A stretch of DNA of 64,000 nucleotides from Fimadaptatus sp050946055 (GCA_050946055.1 JBMNUB010000008.1:19347-83346); one strand, 5' to 3'; positions 23,960 through 33,281 are shown, numbered from the stretch's first letter. The notes: a model not told the origin generated them from the sequence alone. Program-made: numbers and translations.

Positions 23960-24871
23960 ATGCTGGATGTAATGATAGTGGGCGGTGGCCCGGCGGGCAT
24001 GACTGCGGGACTTTATGCGGCGCGCATGGGCCTGAGCGCGGCGGTTATGGAGCAGCTGATGGTGGGCGGTCAGGCATCCACGACCAGCATAATAGAGAAC
24101 TATCCCGGCTATTCCAAGGGCATAGGCGGCCCAGAACTGATGATGGAGTTCCAGCAGCAGGCCGAAAGCGCGGGCTGCGAGGTGCGCTATGACGGTATAG
24201 AGTCGCTGGAGCTAAGCGGCGATGTCAAGCGCGCGCGCACCGCGGCGGGCGAAGTCGAGGCGCGCACGGTGATACTGTGCATGGGCGCGCAGGCGCGCAA
24301 GCTGGATGTGCCGGGCGAGGATCTGTTCAGGGGCAGGGGCGTGTCGTACTGCGCCACCTGTGATGGCGCGCTGTATCGCGGTCAGCGCGCGCTGGTCGTG
24401 GGCGGCGGCAATACGGCGGCCGAGGATGCGCTGTATCTGGCGGCGCTGTGCGAGAAGGTGTATGTGGTGCATCGCCGCGATGCGCTGCGCGCAGACGCTG
24501 CGCTGGCGCGGAGAATCGCGGCATCGCCCAACATAGAGATGGTCTGGAACAGCGTGGTAACGGGATTTGAGGGCGCAAAGGCGCTGGAGCGCGCGCATAT
24601 ACGCGATGTAAAGACCGGCGCGGAGAGCGTGCTCGAGGTGTCGGGCGCGTTCATAGCCGTGGGGCAGACACCGCAGAGCGAATTGGTGCGCGGCCAGCTT
24701 GAACTGGATGGCGCGGGCTTTATCGTGGCGGGCGAGGACACGCTGACCTCGATACCGGGCGTGTTCGCTGCCGGTGACATACGCGCCAAGGCGCTAAGAC
24801 AGGTGATAACCGCCGCAGCCGACGGCGCGGTGGCCGCATCTATGGCCGGTAAGTATCTGATGATGAGCTGA
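23960..24871 (+). CDS. trxB: Thioredoxin reductase
   Basis: NADPH-dependent flavoenzyme that reduces thioredoxin. The 303-aa protein has the FAD motif VGGGPAGMTAGLYAAR at residue 7, the redox centre CATCDGALY near 132, the NADPH motif VGGGNTAAEDALYL near 153 with VHRRDALRA, and the closing FAD motif GVFAAGDIRAKALRQVITAAADG. Both active-site cysteines are present. ATG 23960 (MLDVMIVGGG) has GCGGAGGA upstream; an open frame extends 35 codons further but through the promoter. No thioredoxin gene is adjacent. A strong GC hairpin (24904-24931) without a T run follows in the gap before glmM. Confidence 0.93.
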   Translation: MLDVMIVGGGPAGMTAGLYAARMGLSAAVMEQLMVGGQASTTSIIENYPGYSKGIGGPELMMEFQQQAESAGCEVRYDGIESLELSGDVKRARTAAGEVEARTVILCMGAQARKLDVPGEDLFRGRGVSYCATCDGALYRGQRALVVGGGNTAAEDALYLAALCEKVYVVHRRDALRADAALARRIAASPNIEMVWNSVVTGFEGAKALERAHIRDVKTGAESVLEVSGAFIAVGQTPQSELVRGQLELDGAGFIVAGEDTLTSIPGVFAAGDIRAKALRQVITAAADGAVAASMAGKYLMMS

Positions 24872-25004
24872 ATAACGAGGCGCTGTCTGGCACAGCGTCA
24901 TGTGCGCCCCTGCTGCATGCGGCAGGGGCGCATGCGCATATTCATGAGCCGATGCGTATATCGATAATAGAAAGCGATGTGCGATTGGATTCGGAGGTAT
25001 GTGC

Positions 25005-26366
25005 ATGGCGAGATACTTTGGCACGGATGGCATCAGGGGCATAGCGGGGCGCGAACTGGACTATGCGCTATCTTACAGACTGGGCTGGGCAAGCGCCAGA
25101 GCGCTGGCGGGCGGGGGCGGCGCGTCGCTGCTGGTGGGCAGGGATACGCGCGCCTCGGGCGGCATGCTGGAGGCCGGGCTGGTGGCCGGCATATGCGACG
25201 CGGGCGCTGAGGCTCTGGTGGCAGGAGTTCTGCCCACGCCCGCGGTCGCGCTGCTGGTGCGGCAGTATGGAGCGGATGCGGGCGTGGTTATATCGGCATC
25301 GCACAATCCCGCCGAGTACAACGGCATAAAGCTATTCGGCGGCACGGGCATGAAGCTGTCGCGGGCGCTGGAGGACAGCATAGAGCGGCATATGGATGAA
25401 TGCACTACTGCGCGCGCGCATGAGTGCGGGCGGGGCGCAGCGGGCGAGCGCGCCCGGTACATCGCCCACGCGCGCAGCGACTACATTGCTGCGCTCACGC
25501 AGGGCGCACGGGCGCGGCTAAACGGGCTGCACGCCGTGCTTGACTGTGCCAACGGCGCCGCATCGCTCTGCGCCGGGCAGGTGCTTAGGCGGCTGGGCGC
25601 AAGGACGACAGTGCTGTCTAACCAGCCGGATGGCTACAACATAAACGCGGGCTGCGGCGCGCTGCACACGCAGAAGCTGCGCAGGGTCACGGCGGAACTG
25701 GGCGCGGATGTGGGGCTGGCGTTTGATGGCGACGCAGATAGGCTCATAGCCGTGGACGAGCGCGGCGTCGAGCTGGATGGAGACAGGCTGCTGGCGATAA
25801 TAGGGCTGGATATGCAGCGGCGGGGCGCACTGCGCGGCGGCGCGGTGGTGTCCACGGTCATGAGCAATGCGGGGCTGGAGCGCGCGCTGGGCGCTCATGG
25901 CCTTGCCAATCCGCGCGCACAGGTGGGCGACAGCAATGTGCTGGAGCTTATGCTGGAGCGCGGCTGCAATCTGGGCGGCGAGCAGTCCGGCCACATAATA
26001 CTGCTCGACCGCGCCACGACCGGCGACGGCATACTCACGGCGACGGAGCTGATGGCCATAATGGCGACGCGCGGGCGCAGGCTCAGCGAGCTGGCCGAAT
26101 GCATGCGCGCCCTGCCGCAAACGCAGGTCAATGCGCGCGTGAGCGCTAAGGGGCGCGCCGAATATGCCGCGGATGGCGATATAGCGCGGCGCATAGCCGA
26201 GATAGAGCGCCGCTATGCCGGTCGCGGGCGCTTGCTGGTGCGCGCGTCCGGCACTGAGCCGCTGGTGCGCATTATGGCGGAGTGCGAGGATGCGGACGAG
26301 GCATGTGCCGATGCGCATGCGCTCGGGGCGCTCATCGAAAGCAGGTTTCCGCCCGATAATTCATAA
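25005..26366 (+). CDS. glmM: Phosphoglucosamine mutase GlmM
   Basis: Converts glucosamine 6-phosphate to glucosamine 1-phosphate for UDP-GlcNAc and cell-wall synthesis. The 453-aa protein shows RYFGTDGIRGIAG at the N-terminus, the phosphoserine loop VISASHNPAEYNGIKLF near residue 95, metal loop LAFDGDADRLIAVD near 240, sugar-binding GGEQSGHIIL near 325 and phosphate-binding VRASGTEPLVRIM near 412. These define GlmM rather than ManB. ATG 25005 has GGAGG 7 nt upstream; the ATG two codons earlier is only 1 nt from it. The gene stands alone before a new promoter at 26414. Confidence 0.95.
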   Translation: MARYFGTDGIRGIAGRELDYALSYRLGWASARALAGGGGASLLVGRDTRASGGMLEAGLVAGICDAGAEALVAGVLPTPAVALLVRQYGADAGVVISASHNPAEYNGIKLFGGTGMKLSRALEDSIERHMDECTTARAHECGRGAAGERARYIAHARSDYIAALTQGARARLNGLHAVLDCANGAASLCAGQVLRRLGARTTVLSNQPDGYNINAGCGALHTQKLRRVTAELGADVGLAFDGDADRLIAVDERGVELDGDRLLAIIGLDMQRRGALRGGAVVSTVMSNAGLERALGAHGLANPRAQVGDSNVLELMLERGCNLGGEQSGHIILLDRATTGDGILTATELMAIMATRGRRLSELAECMRALPQTQVNARVSAKGRAEYAADGDIARRIAEIERRYAGRGRLLVRASGTEPLVRIMAECEDADEACADAHALGALIESRFPPDNS

Positions 26367-26413
26367 ATATTCATCCGGATTAAAAACTTAACAGCCCCGT
26401 ACTAACCTCCCGC

Positions 26414-26442
26414 TTGACTTATTGCGCATATGGAGTTAACAT
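26414..26442 (+). promoter_or_regulatory. Promoter of the aconitase-family gene
   Basis: TTGACT (26414-26419), 17 bp, TAACAT (26437-26442), 57 bp before the start codon. Confidence 0.6.
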
Positions 26443-26498
26443 TCAAACATAACTATCGCACTCGCGGGCGATACGCAAGCACACGGGAGGGGATATAC

Positions 26499-28691
26499 AT
26501 GGTAGATTGCAACATGCAGCCCATGCGCCTAAGCGGCGGCAGGCTGATACCCGCACAGGGTGAGACTCACGGGCGCGAGGGCACTATCGCGTACCGCATA
26601 CTCAAGGCACACGATCAGGGCGGCAGCGATGGCGAGTTCAGGATACGCTTTGATGGCATGCTGTCCCATGATATAACTTATGTAAATATAATACAGACCG
26701 CGCGCATGGGCGACATGCAGGAGTTTTGCCTGCCCTATGTGCTGACCAACTGCCATAACTCGCTGTGCGCAGTGGGCGGCACCATAAACGAGGACGATCA
26801 TGCCTTTGGCCAGTCGGCCTGCATAAGGTATGGCGGCGACTTCGTGCCGGCGCATCTGGCGGTGATACATCAGTATGCGCGCGAGATGATGGCGGGCTGC
26901 GGCAAGATGCTGCTGGGCTCGGACAGCCATACCCGCTACGGCATGCTGGGTACGCTGGGCGTGGGCGAGGGCGGCCCTGAGCTGGTCAAGCAGCTGCTGG
27001 GCAGGACCTACGACATAGCCCGCCCCGAGGTGGTGGCCGTGTATCTGACCGGCAAGCCCGCGCGCTTTGTCGGCCCGCAGGACGTGGCGCTGGCGCTGAT
27101 AAAGGCGGTGTTCGCCAAGGGTCTGGTCAAGAACAAGATACTGGAGTTCATCGGCCCGGGCGTGGATGAGCTGAGCGTGGACTTCCGCGGCGGCATAGAC
27201 GTCATGACCACCGAGACCACCTGCCTTAGCTCTGTGTGGAAGACCGACGGCAAGGTGCGCAACTACCTGGCCGTGCATGGCCGCGCGGGCGACTACCGGG
27301 AGCTTGCGCCCGAGGATGGCGCGCTATATGACGGCGCGATAACCATAGCGCTGGACAAGGTGCGCCCGATGATAGCGCTGCCCTTCCATCCCAGCAACGC
27401 ATTCACCATAGACGAATTCACCGCCAACGCCGCCGACATACTGAATGAAATGGGCCTTACCGCGCCCGAGATACGCGCCAAGGTCACAAAGGATGGCGTG
27501 CGCGCCGAGCAGGGCATAGTGGCGGGCTGCTCGGGCGGAACGTTCGAGAACCTGACCACCGTGGCGGCGATGCTGGCTGGCCGCGGCGTGGATGGCGGCA
27601 GATTCCAGCTCAACGCCTATCCCGCGTCGCAGCCGCAGATGATGCAGCTGCTGCGCAACGGCTCTGTGGAAAGGCTGATAGAGGCGGGGGCGATAGTGCG
27701 CACCGCTATATGCGGCCCCTGCTTCGGCGCGGGCGACGTGCCGCAGAACGGCGGACTGTCGCTGCGCCATACCACGCGCAACTTCCCCAACCGCGAAGGC
27801 TCCAAGCCCGGCGAAGGTCAGAGCGCCTATGTGGCGCTGATGGACGCGCGCTCGATAGCGGCCACTGCGCTGAACGGCGGCATACTGACCGGCGCGGACA
27901 AGGTGGACATACCCGAGGACATCGACCTCACATACGAGTTCGACCGCACCTCCTACGACAGGCGCGTGTACCACGGCTATGGCCATCCGCAGCCCGGGCA
28001 TCAGCTTCAGTACGGCCCCAACATATCCGACTGGCCCAAGTTCTACCCGATGGGCGACACCATGGTGCTCAAGACCGCCGCGGCCATATACGATGCCGTG
28101 ACCACCACCGACGAGCTGATACCCTCGGGCGACACCTCGTCCTATCGCTCCAACCCCGAGCGCCTAGCGGGCTTTGCGCTGTCGCGCAAGGTGCCGTCCT
28201 ATGTGCCGTTGGCGCGCAAGGTGCGCGATGCCGAGACTTCGCTGCGCGCGGGTGAGCTGAATGACGAAGCCAAGGCCATGCTCAGCGCGGCGGGCATGGA
28301 TGCCGAGGGCGTGGAGCTGGGCACGGCGGTGTTCGCGCTCAAGCCGGGCGACGGTTCGGCGCGCGAGCAGGCGGCCAGCTGCCAGCGCGTGCTGGGCGGC
28401 CGCGCCAACATAGCGCGCGAGTACGCCACCAAGCGCTATCGCTCCAACCTGATTAACTGGGGCATAATCCCCTTCGTGCTGCCCGATGCCGAGCAGAGCG
28501 GCATAGCGCAGGGTGACATAGTGGTTCTGCGCGGCGTGCGCGAGGCCGTGCGCAGCGGCGCGACCTCGATAGAGGCCGAGGTGATAGGCGAGGCCGGCCG
28601 CCGCACGCTGAAGCTGGATATGCCGCTCACCGATGATGAGCGCCGCATACTGCTGGCGGGCTGCCTGATAAACTACTACAAGGAAGGCTGA
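26499..28691 (+). CDS. Aconitase-family hydratase
   Basis: A 730-aa member of the aconitase superfamily, expected to carry a 4Fe-4S cluster and dehydrate/rehydrate a hydroxy-acid. Expected cluster ligands are the cysteines in IVAGCSGGTFEN (about residue 345) and AICGPCFGAGDVPQNGG (about 408). LLGSDSHTRYGMLGTLGVGEGGPE near 140 matches the substrate-binding region, and the swivel domain holds ANIAREYATKRYRSNLINWGIIPF. The SCTNS and RGSSREW blocks of housekeeping aconitase are replaced, so this is the divergent group related to E. coli YbhJ. Its substrate is unknown and it may or may not be the cell's aconitase. ATG 26499 follows GGGAGGGG; an earlier frame start lies in the promoter. Confidence 0.85.
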   Translation: MVDCNMQPMRLSGGRLIPAQGETHGREGTIAYRILKAHDQGGSDGEFRIRFDGMLSHDITYVNIIQTARMGDMQEFCLPYVLTNCHNSLCAVGGTINEDDHAFGQSACIRYGGDFVPAHLAVIHQYAREMMAGCGKMLLGSDSHTRYGMLGTLGVGEGGPELVKQLLGRTYDIARPEVVAVYLTGKPARFVGPQDVALALIKAVFAKGLVKNKILEFIGPGVDELSVDFRGGIDVMTTETTCLSSVWKTDGKVRNYLAVHGRAGDYRELAPEDGALYDGAITIALDKVRPMIALPFHPSNAFTIDEFTANAADILNEMGLTAPEIRAKVTKDGVRAEQGIVAGCSGGTFENLTTVAAMLAGRGVDGGRFQLNAYPASQPQMMQLLRNGSVERLIEAGAIVRTAICGPCFGAGDVPQNGGLSLRHTTRNFPNREGSKPGEGQSAYVALMDARSIAATALNGGILTGADKVDIPEDIDLTYEFDRTSYDRRVYHGYGHPQPGHQLQYGPNISDWPKFYPMGDTMVLKTAAAIYDAVTTTDELIPSGDTSSYRSNPERLAGFALSRKVPSYVPLARKVRDAETSLRAGELNDEAKAMLSAAGMDAEGVELGTAVFALKPGDGSAREQAASCQRVLGGRANIAREYATKRYRSNLINWGIIPFVLPDAEQSGIAQGDIVVLRGVREAVRSGATSIEAEVIGEAGRRTLKLDMPLTDDERRILLAGCLINYYKEG

Positions 28692-28712
28692 GGGCAATAG
28701 TCCTTCCATACG

Positions 28713-28760
28713 GCGAGCCGTCCGTGCGTCCATTGCGATGTGCGGACGGCTCGCCTTTGT
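28713..28760 (+). terminator. Terminator after the aconitase-family gene
   Basis: GGCGAGCCGTCCG (28713-28725) pairs perfectly with CGGACGGCTCGCC (28743-28755), followed by TTTGTT. Confidence 0.8.
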
Positions 28761-28776
28761 TATGCGGGCGGAGAGA

Positions 28777-28936
28777 TGTGAGGCCGGTGCATGCGTGTGA
28801 TTATGGCTGCGCGCGGCTGACCTTGCCTGTGCGGGCAGGGGCATGCTGTGTTGCTTAAGCGGCGTTCTCATGGCGGTGTGAGGCCGGTGCATGCGCGTGA
28901 TTATGGCTGCGCGCGGCTGACCTTGCCTGTGCGGGC
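28777..28936. repeat. 60-bp direct repeat with 100-bp period
   Basis: TGTGAGGCCGGTGCATGCG and the 40 bases after it occur at 28777 and again at 28877 with one or two changes; the 40 bp between copies is not repeated. It fills the gap between the aconitase terminator and the next promoter. No gene is visible in 28692-29153. Confidence 0.85.
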
Positions 28937-29070
28937 CGATTCCGATTGATGCGCGGCCCGCTAGTCTTGCGCAAAGGCGTTCGCTGCGCGGCATACAGGG
29001 CGGCATGCATGTGCTAATGCGCCGCCATATGGCGAATTTGTGGTATTTGCGTGCGCAGGCTCATATGTGT

Positions 29071-29099
29071 TTGACAAATGAAGAAAAATGTAATATGCT
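29071..29099 (+). promoter_or_regulatory. Promoter of the nucleotidyltransferase gene
   Basis: TTGACA (29071-29076), a 17-bp A-rich spacer, TATGCT (29094-29099), 55 bp before the start codon. Confidence 0.75.
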
Positions 29100-29153
29100 A
29101 TATCATAGATACAATATGCCGCTGGATATGTTGTGCGGCGAAGGGAGCGCATC

Positions 29154-29927
29154 ATGCAGGCGATAATACTTGCGGCTGGATATGCCACGCGCCTTAAAGA
29201 GCGGGCGCAGGGCAGGGCAAAGGCACTGCTGCCCATTGGCGAAAAGCCGATAATCAACTTCATAGTGGACGAACTGGCCGCCATAGAGGGCATAACGGCC
29301 ATACACGTGGTCAGCAACCACAAGTTCATAGATCAATTCGTGTCGTGGCGCGAGCAGGCGATACTCAAGCCCGAATACGCCCATGTGGACATACGCGTGT
29401 GGGACGACGGCACGGTGAGCAACGAGGACAGACTGGGCGCGATAGGCGACATGCAGTTCACGATAGACAAGGCCGGCATAGATGACGATTTGTTCGTGGC
29501 GGCGGGCGACAACTTCTTCACCTTCCACCTGAGCGAGTTGGTCGATACCTTCCGCGTCAGCGGTCACGACACCATCTGCGCCTCCCGCTTTGAGGACAAG
29601 GAGCTGCTCAAGCGCTTTGCCGTGGCGGTGCTGGACGAAAACGGCGACGTGCTGAACATGGAGGAAAAGCCCGCCAATCCGCGCAGCGACGTGGGCGTGT
29701 ATGCGCTGTATGTGTACAGGCGCGACACCGTGCCGCTGATACGCGAGTATCTGGCCGAGGGTCAGCCCAAGGACGCGCCCGGCCACTTCCCGAGCTGGCT
29801 GTGCAAGCAGGATAACCCGCTGCGCAAGCCCGTGCGCGCGTATCTGTTCAAGGGCGAGTGCGTGGACATAGGCACGCCCGAGAGCTACGACGATGCCGTG
29901 CGCAGGTTCGGCAGGAAGGAGTTCTGA
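29154..29927 (+). CDS. Sugar-phosphate nucleotidyltransferase
   Basis: A 257-aa NTP-transferase expected to make an NDP-sugar from a sugar 1-phosphate. The signature is at the very start, AIILAAGYATRLKERAQGRA followed by KALLPIGEKPII, with catalytic arginine and lysine. Further motifs are DDDLFVAAGDNFF near residue 105 with the metal aspartate, VLNMEEKP near 170 and GECVDIGTPESYDDAV at the end. The short length and absence of a left-handed helix domain resemble RmlA- or mannose/glucose-type enzymes, but the nucleotide and sugar cannot be decided. ATG 29154 has AGGGAG 8 nt upstream. It is monocistronic, with its own promoter. Confidence 0.88.
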   Translation: MQAIILAAGYATRLKERAQGRAKALLPIGEKPIINFIVDELAAIEGITAIHVVSNHKFIDQFVSWREQAILKPEYAHVDIRVWDDGTVSNEDRLGAIGDMQFTIDKAGIDDDLFVAAGDNFFTFHLSELVDTFRVSGHDTICASRFEDKELLKRFAVAVLDENGDVLNMEEKPANPRSDVGVYALYVYRRDTVPLIREYLAEGQPKDAPGHFPSWLCKQDNPLRKPVRAYLFKGECVDIGTPESYDDAVRRFGRKEF

Positions 29928-29997
29928 TAGGCACATGGGGCATATGATAACCCTGCACGTCGTATGAATCGATTACACAAAATGTGAGTAAAATCAA

Positions 29998-30025
29998 TTG
30001 CATGCCGGGCGCGTTTTGGTATAAT
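29998..30025 (+). promoter_or_regulatory. Promoter of the cysteine-rich secreted protein gene
   Basis: TTGCAT (29998-30003), 16 bp, TATAAT (30020-30025). The start codon is at 30235, so the leader would be about 200 nt. I recognise no riboswitch in it. Confidence 0.65.
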
Positions 30026-30234
30026 TCTGACGTTGGCTTTGAAGGGCGATAAGCGACCTGATTGCGATTGCCGCGCACAGTGTGCGGATGCGCATCCAAA
30101 CAGGCCATGAAATTTCCTTACAGGCTCGACTTCAGAATGGGCAAAGCGCGCCCGATAGGCATGCACATTTTTGATTCTGCATAGCGGCTTATATTTGGCA
30201 AGTAACCAGAGACAATATTTAAGGAGGTGTATTG

Positions 30235-32124
30235 ATGAAAAAACTCGCTTGGTTTCTCTGTGTTGCGATTCTGCTTACAATCTTAGCACCTTCTGTTTCA
30301 TTTTCATTGGCGAATGATCCGAATTTGCCTTATGAAATTGAGAACATTGATCACGGCTGCCCCATCACTGCGCCTTATGGCACATATGCGTATTTGGTGC
30401 GTGTAATCACATTAATAGAAGGACATGTAGGAGAGTATAAGTGCACACTATGCGAAAAGGCCTTTCTTTATCCAGATAAACCTCTCGCTCATTCAACCTA
30501 TTTGTTGAATGGTAACGGAATGTATCATACCCGTCGTTGCCGTTTTTGCGATTATTTTGAAATAGAGTACTGCTATGGCGGCGATGCTACATGCCAGAAT
30601 CTCGCTTTTTGTGATGTCTGTGCCGCGCCGTACGGTAATTTGGGCGACCACGATTACTCCAGATGGATACAGGTGGAAGACACACTTGGCAAGAAGCATC
30701 GCAGCACGTGCGATGTATGCGGCGAGAAGTTTGCGCCGGAAGCCTGCTCTGGCGGCAAAGCTACCTGCCAGCAGCCCGCTGTCTGCGCGACCTGCGGCGG
30801 CGAATACGGCGATATAGGCGATCATGATTACGCAGAATACTATCAGCATCCCGAGCAGAAACTCTGCCATGCGCGGGACTGCAAAGTCTGCGGAGCTTCT
30901 GATGTCGGACAGCATACAAATGACGGCACGTGCAAAGAGCAGGTCTGTGGCATATGCGGCCTGACTTATTCGCCCGAACATGATTTGGACTTTGACAATG
31001 TCGTGCCGAACAATGACGCGACTTGCTATTCGATGGGTACGGCAATCGTGAAATGCAAGAACTGCGACCATACGGAAGTAATTGTCAATCCCAACGATCC
31101 TCAAAAGGGGCATGAGTTTAGCGATTACGTGTCGGACGACAACGCAAGCTGCACGGACAACTGCACAGAGACTGCGAAGTGCAAGTGGTACGACGGCGTA
31201 AACTGCAAGGCAAGCTACACGCGCGAGATACCCGATACCGCGCTGGGACACGATTACAGCGGAGCAGATGCAACCTGCACGACCGCCAAGGTATGTGCGC
31301 GCAAGGGCTGCGATGCGGTGCTTGAGGAAGCCAAGGGACATACCGAGGTGATAGACGAAGCGGTCGATGCGACCTGCACGTCAAAGGGCCTTACTGAGGG
31401 TAAGCATTGCAGTGTCTGCGGCGAGGCTATGGTTGAACAGCAGACCATACCCATGAAGCCGCACGATTACAGCAAGTCCGTAATAGAGCCGACATGCACG
31501 CACGGCGGCTATACGCTGTATGAGTGCGAAAACTGCGGCGATAGCTACAAGGACGATGAGACCAGACCACTCGCGCACGACTTAGGCGCAGGGAAGTTCG
31601 CTGGCAACGACAGGCACAGCGCGGCCTGTCTGCGCAAGGACTGCAGCTATGCGGAAACCGTCAAGTGCGAGCCGCGCACGATGACCATGCTCATGGACAA
31701 TGGCGAGGTATATCAGTTCGATGTCTGCATGGTGTGTGAACACGTCAGGGATGCGGAGGGCGTTGCTGCGCAGCTTGAGCTTATCGAGGACGTAAAGGCC
31801 GAGCTGCTGAACGGCGAGCTGCCCGGCGGCGAGGTTGTGCTGCGCATGGGCAAGCTGAGCAATGGCGAGATTGTGCTGAGCGCCTGCTTTGAGCATGCGG
31901 GCGAGCGCCTTGATCCCGAGGGCGAGGTGAAGTTCACGCTGCCCGCCGAGCTGCTGGCAGACTGCAAGCTGGCGCTGATAGGCGAGGACGGCGCGGAGAT
32001 AGAGGTAAAGACCGAGCTGGAGGGCGAGAATGACGAACTGGTGTCGTTTACGCTTGACTTCACCAAGATAGACGACGTTAATACCGTAACCTCGCATGTG
32101 ATACATGTGATACCTGTTCAATAA
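30235..32124 (+). CDS. Secreted cysteine-rich repeat protein
   Basis: A 629-aa secreted protein of unknown function. A signal peptide (KKLAWFLCVAILLTILAPSV) is followed by about 500 residues with at least ten CxxC pairs (CTLC, CRFC, CDVC, CATC, CKVC, CGIC, CKNC, CSVC, CENC, CMVC). Repeat units have the form GGxATCxxxAxCxxCxxxYGxxGDHDY, with frequent HDY and HxY ends. From memory, such units are common in large extracellular clostridial proteins. The last 110 residues are cysteine-free and acidic with beta-type composition. No sortase motif, membrane anchor or dockerin is visible. ATG 30235 follows AAGGAGG by 7 nt. The first 500 bases are clearly AT-richer than the 3' half, which suggests a mosaic origin. 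Confidence 0.75.
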   Translation: MKKLAWFLCVAILLTILAPSVSFSLANDPNLPYEIENIDHGCPITAPYGTYAYLVRVITLIEGHVGEYKCTLCEKAFLYPDKPLAHSTYLLNGNGMYHTRRCRFCDYFEIEYCYGGDATCQNLAFCDVCAAPYGNLGDHDYSRWIQVEDTLGKKHRSTCDVCGEKFAPEACSGGKATCQQPAVCATCGGEYGDIGDHDYAEYYQHPEQKLCHARDCKVCGASDVGQHTNDGTCKEQVCGICGLTYSPEHDLDFDNVVPNNDATCYSMGTAIVKCKNCDHTEVIVNPNDPQKGHEFSDYVSDDNASCTDNCTETAKCKWYDGVNCKASYTREIPDTALGHDYSGADATCTTAKVCARKGCDAVLEEAKGHTEVIDEAVDATCTSKGLTEGKHCSVCGEAMVEQQTIPMKPHDYSKSVIEPTCTHGGYTLYECENCGDSYKDDETRPLAHDLGAGKFAGNDRHSAACLRKDCSYAETVKCEPRTMTMLMDNGEVYQFDVCMVCEHVRDAEGVAAQLELIEDVKAELLNGELPGGEVVLRMGKLSNGEIVLSACFEHAGERLDPEGEVKFTLPAELLADCKLALIGEDGAEIEVKTELEGENDELVSFTLDFTKIDDVNTVTSHVIHVIPVQ

Positions 32125-32133
32125 GACCAATGT

Positions 32134-32170
32134 GGCGCAGGGCTGCACAATGCGGCTCTGCGCCGCTTTT
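32134..32170 (+). terminator. Terminator of the cysteine-rich protein gene
   Basis: GGCGCAG (32134-32140) pairs with CTGCGCC (32158-32164), followed by GCTTTT, 10 bp after the stop codon. Confidence 0.75.
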
Positions 32171-32288
32171 GTATGTATGCGCAGTGCAAAAAGCAGCGGC
32201 GATTTCCGGGCATACTGCGCCGCAAAGCGTGAATGAAGTTGTGAGCGCGCCCGCGCCGCCTGACACCTCGCTGGCTTTGCCAGTGGCG

Positions 32289-32963
32289 CTAGACGCGGGC
32301 GATAAGCGTGCGCGTAGCGCCCCATTGCATGGATATGGCTACATCCGAAAAGCCAGCTGTCCGGATGACTGCCATCTCATGCTCCACGGTCAGCGGCGTG
32401 TCGTAGTGGTAATAGCCGCATTCGGAATTTAGCCCCTGCTCCGCCTGAAGCCGGGAAAGCTCGTCGAAGAACGCGCGCTCCTCTGCGTCCGACCCGGCAA
32501 AGTAGTCGGTCAGCACGAATGTGCCGCCCGGCCTGAGCGCATTCAGGGCGCTGCGGTAGAGCGGCAGCTTGCGCTCGCCCGTGAAGTGGTGCAGCGATTC
32601 CACCGACACTACCGCGTCGTACCTGCCCCTGCCCATGTCCACATCGAAGTATGAACCGCATATGAGGTCTATGCTCCTTTCGGGGAACTTTGCCCGCAGC
32701 GCATCCAGCATGCCGCGCGACATGTCTATGCCGGTGACGCGCGCGTCGGGGTTCATGGCGAAGTAGTATTCCAGCTCCAGCCCCGTGCCGCAGCCCAGGT
32801 CGAGTAACTCAGCGCCATCAGCGCGCGGCAGCAGCGAGGCGGTGTGCCGATAGAACTCATTCGCGCCGTCCACGGTGAGCATCATATGTTCATCGTAGCC
32901 CGAAAGCCGATTCTCAAAGAAAACATCCATCTTTTCCAGCATGGTGAAAGCGTCATTCCTCAT
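32289..32963 (-). CDS. SAM-dependent class I methyltransferase
   Basis: A 224-aa Rossmann-fold methyltransferase. Motif I is LLDLGCGTGLELEYYF near residue 54, the acidic loop is VTGIDMSRGML near 77, and post-motif regions are YDAVVSVESLHHF near 115 and ALNALRPGGTFVLTDYF near 142. The substrate is not indicated; the group contains ubiquinone/menaquinone-type and small-molecule methyltransferases. The start at 32963 has only a weak ribosome binding site; an ATG seven codons later (MLEKMDVFF) is possible. It is convergent with the cysteine-rich protein gene and divergent from the RNA methyltransferase gene. Confidence 0.85.
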   Translation of the reverse strand: MRNDAFTMLEKMDVFFENRLSGYDEHMMLTVDGANEFYRHTASLLPRADGAELLDLGCGTGLELEYYFAMNPDARVTGIDMSRGMLDALRAKFPERSIDLICGSYFDVDMGRGRYDAVVSVESLHHFTGERKLPLYRSALNALRPGGTFVLTDYFAGSDAEERAFFDELSRLQAEQGLNSECGYYHYDTPLTVEHEMAVIRTAGFSDVAISMQWGATRTLIARV

Positions 32964-33114
32964 GTCGTTGGCAAGATGATATCACGGCGGCGCATATCGG
33001 TCAAGCGCATGGCGGCGACGGCGTATTTATGCTCAGTTCATGCCCGGCGCATATTGCTGCAAGGAATCTGAAAAATAGTATGAGGCGTATTTGGCGCGCA
33101 TAACGCTATCTGTC

Positions 33115-33142
33115 TTGCAATCCGGCGCGGATATGGTATACT
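33115..33142 (+). promoter_or_regulatory. Promoter of the UPF0020-type methyltransferase gene
   Basis: TTGCAA (33115-33120), 16 bp, TATACT (33137-33142). The leader to the ATG at 33282 is about 130 nt and shows no known regulatory RNA. Nothing else is seen in the gap 32964-33281. Confidence 0.7.
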
Positions 33143-33281
33143 GAATAAACGATAGATGCCCACGGGTGCGCCGCGAGTGTGATGCGCGCCCGCTGTGCCG
33201 CATGGCTGCGCGCGATGTGCATGCACCGGCAGGGCAATACACATAAATGCGCCGCACAGCGCGGCGGACTGGAGAGAAAAT

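Noticed and set aside
24903..24932. Terminator between trxB and glmM
   Set aside because: A perfect 11-bp stem (TGCGCCCCTGC/GCAGGGGCGCA) exists but no T run follows on either strand, so it is noted in the trxB entry only.
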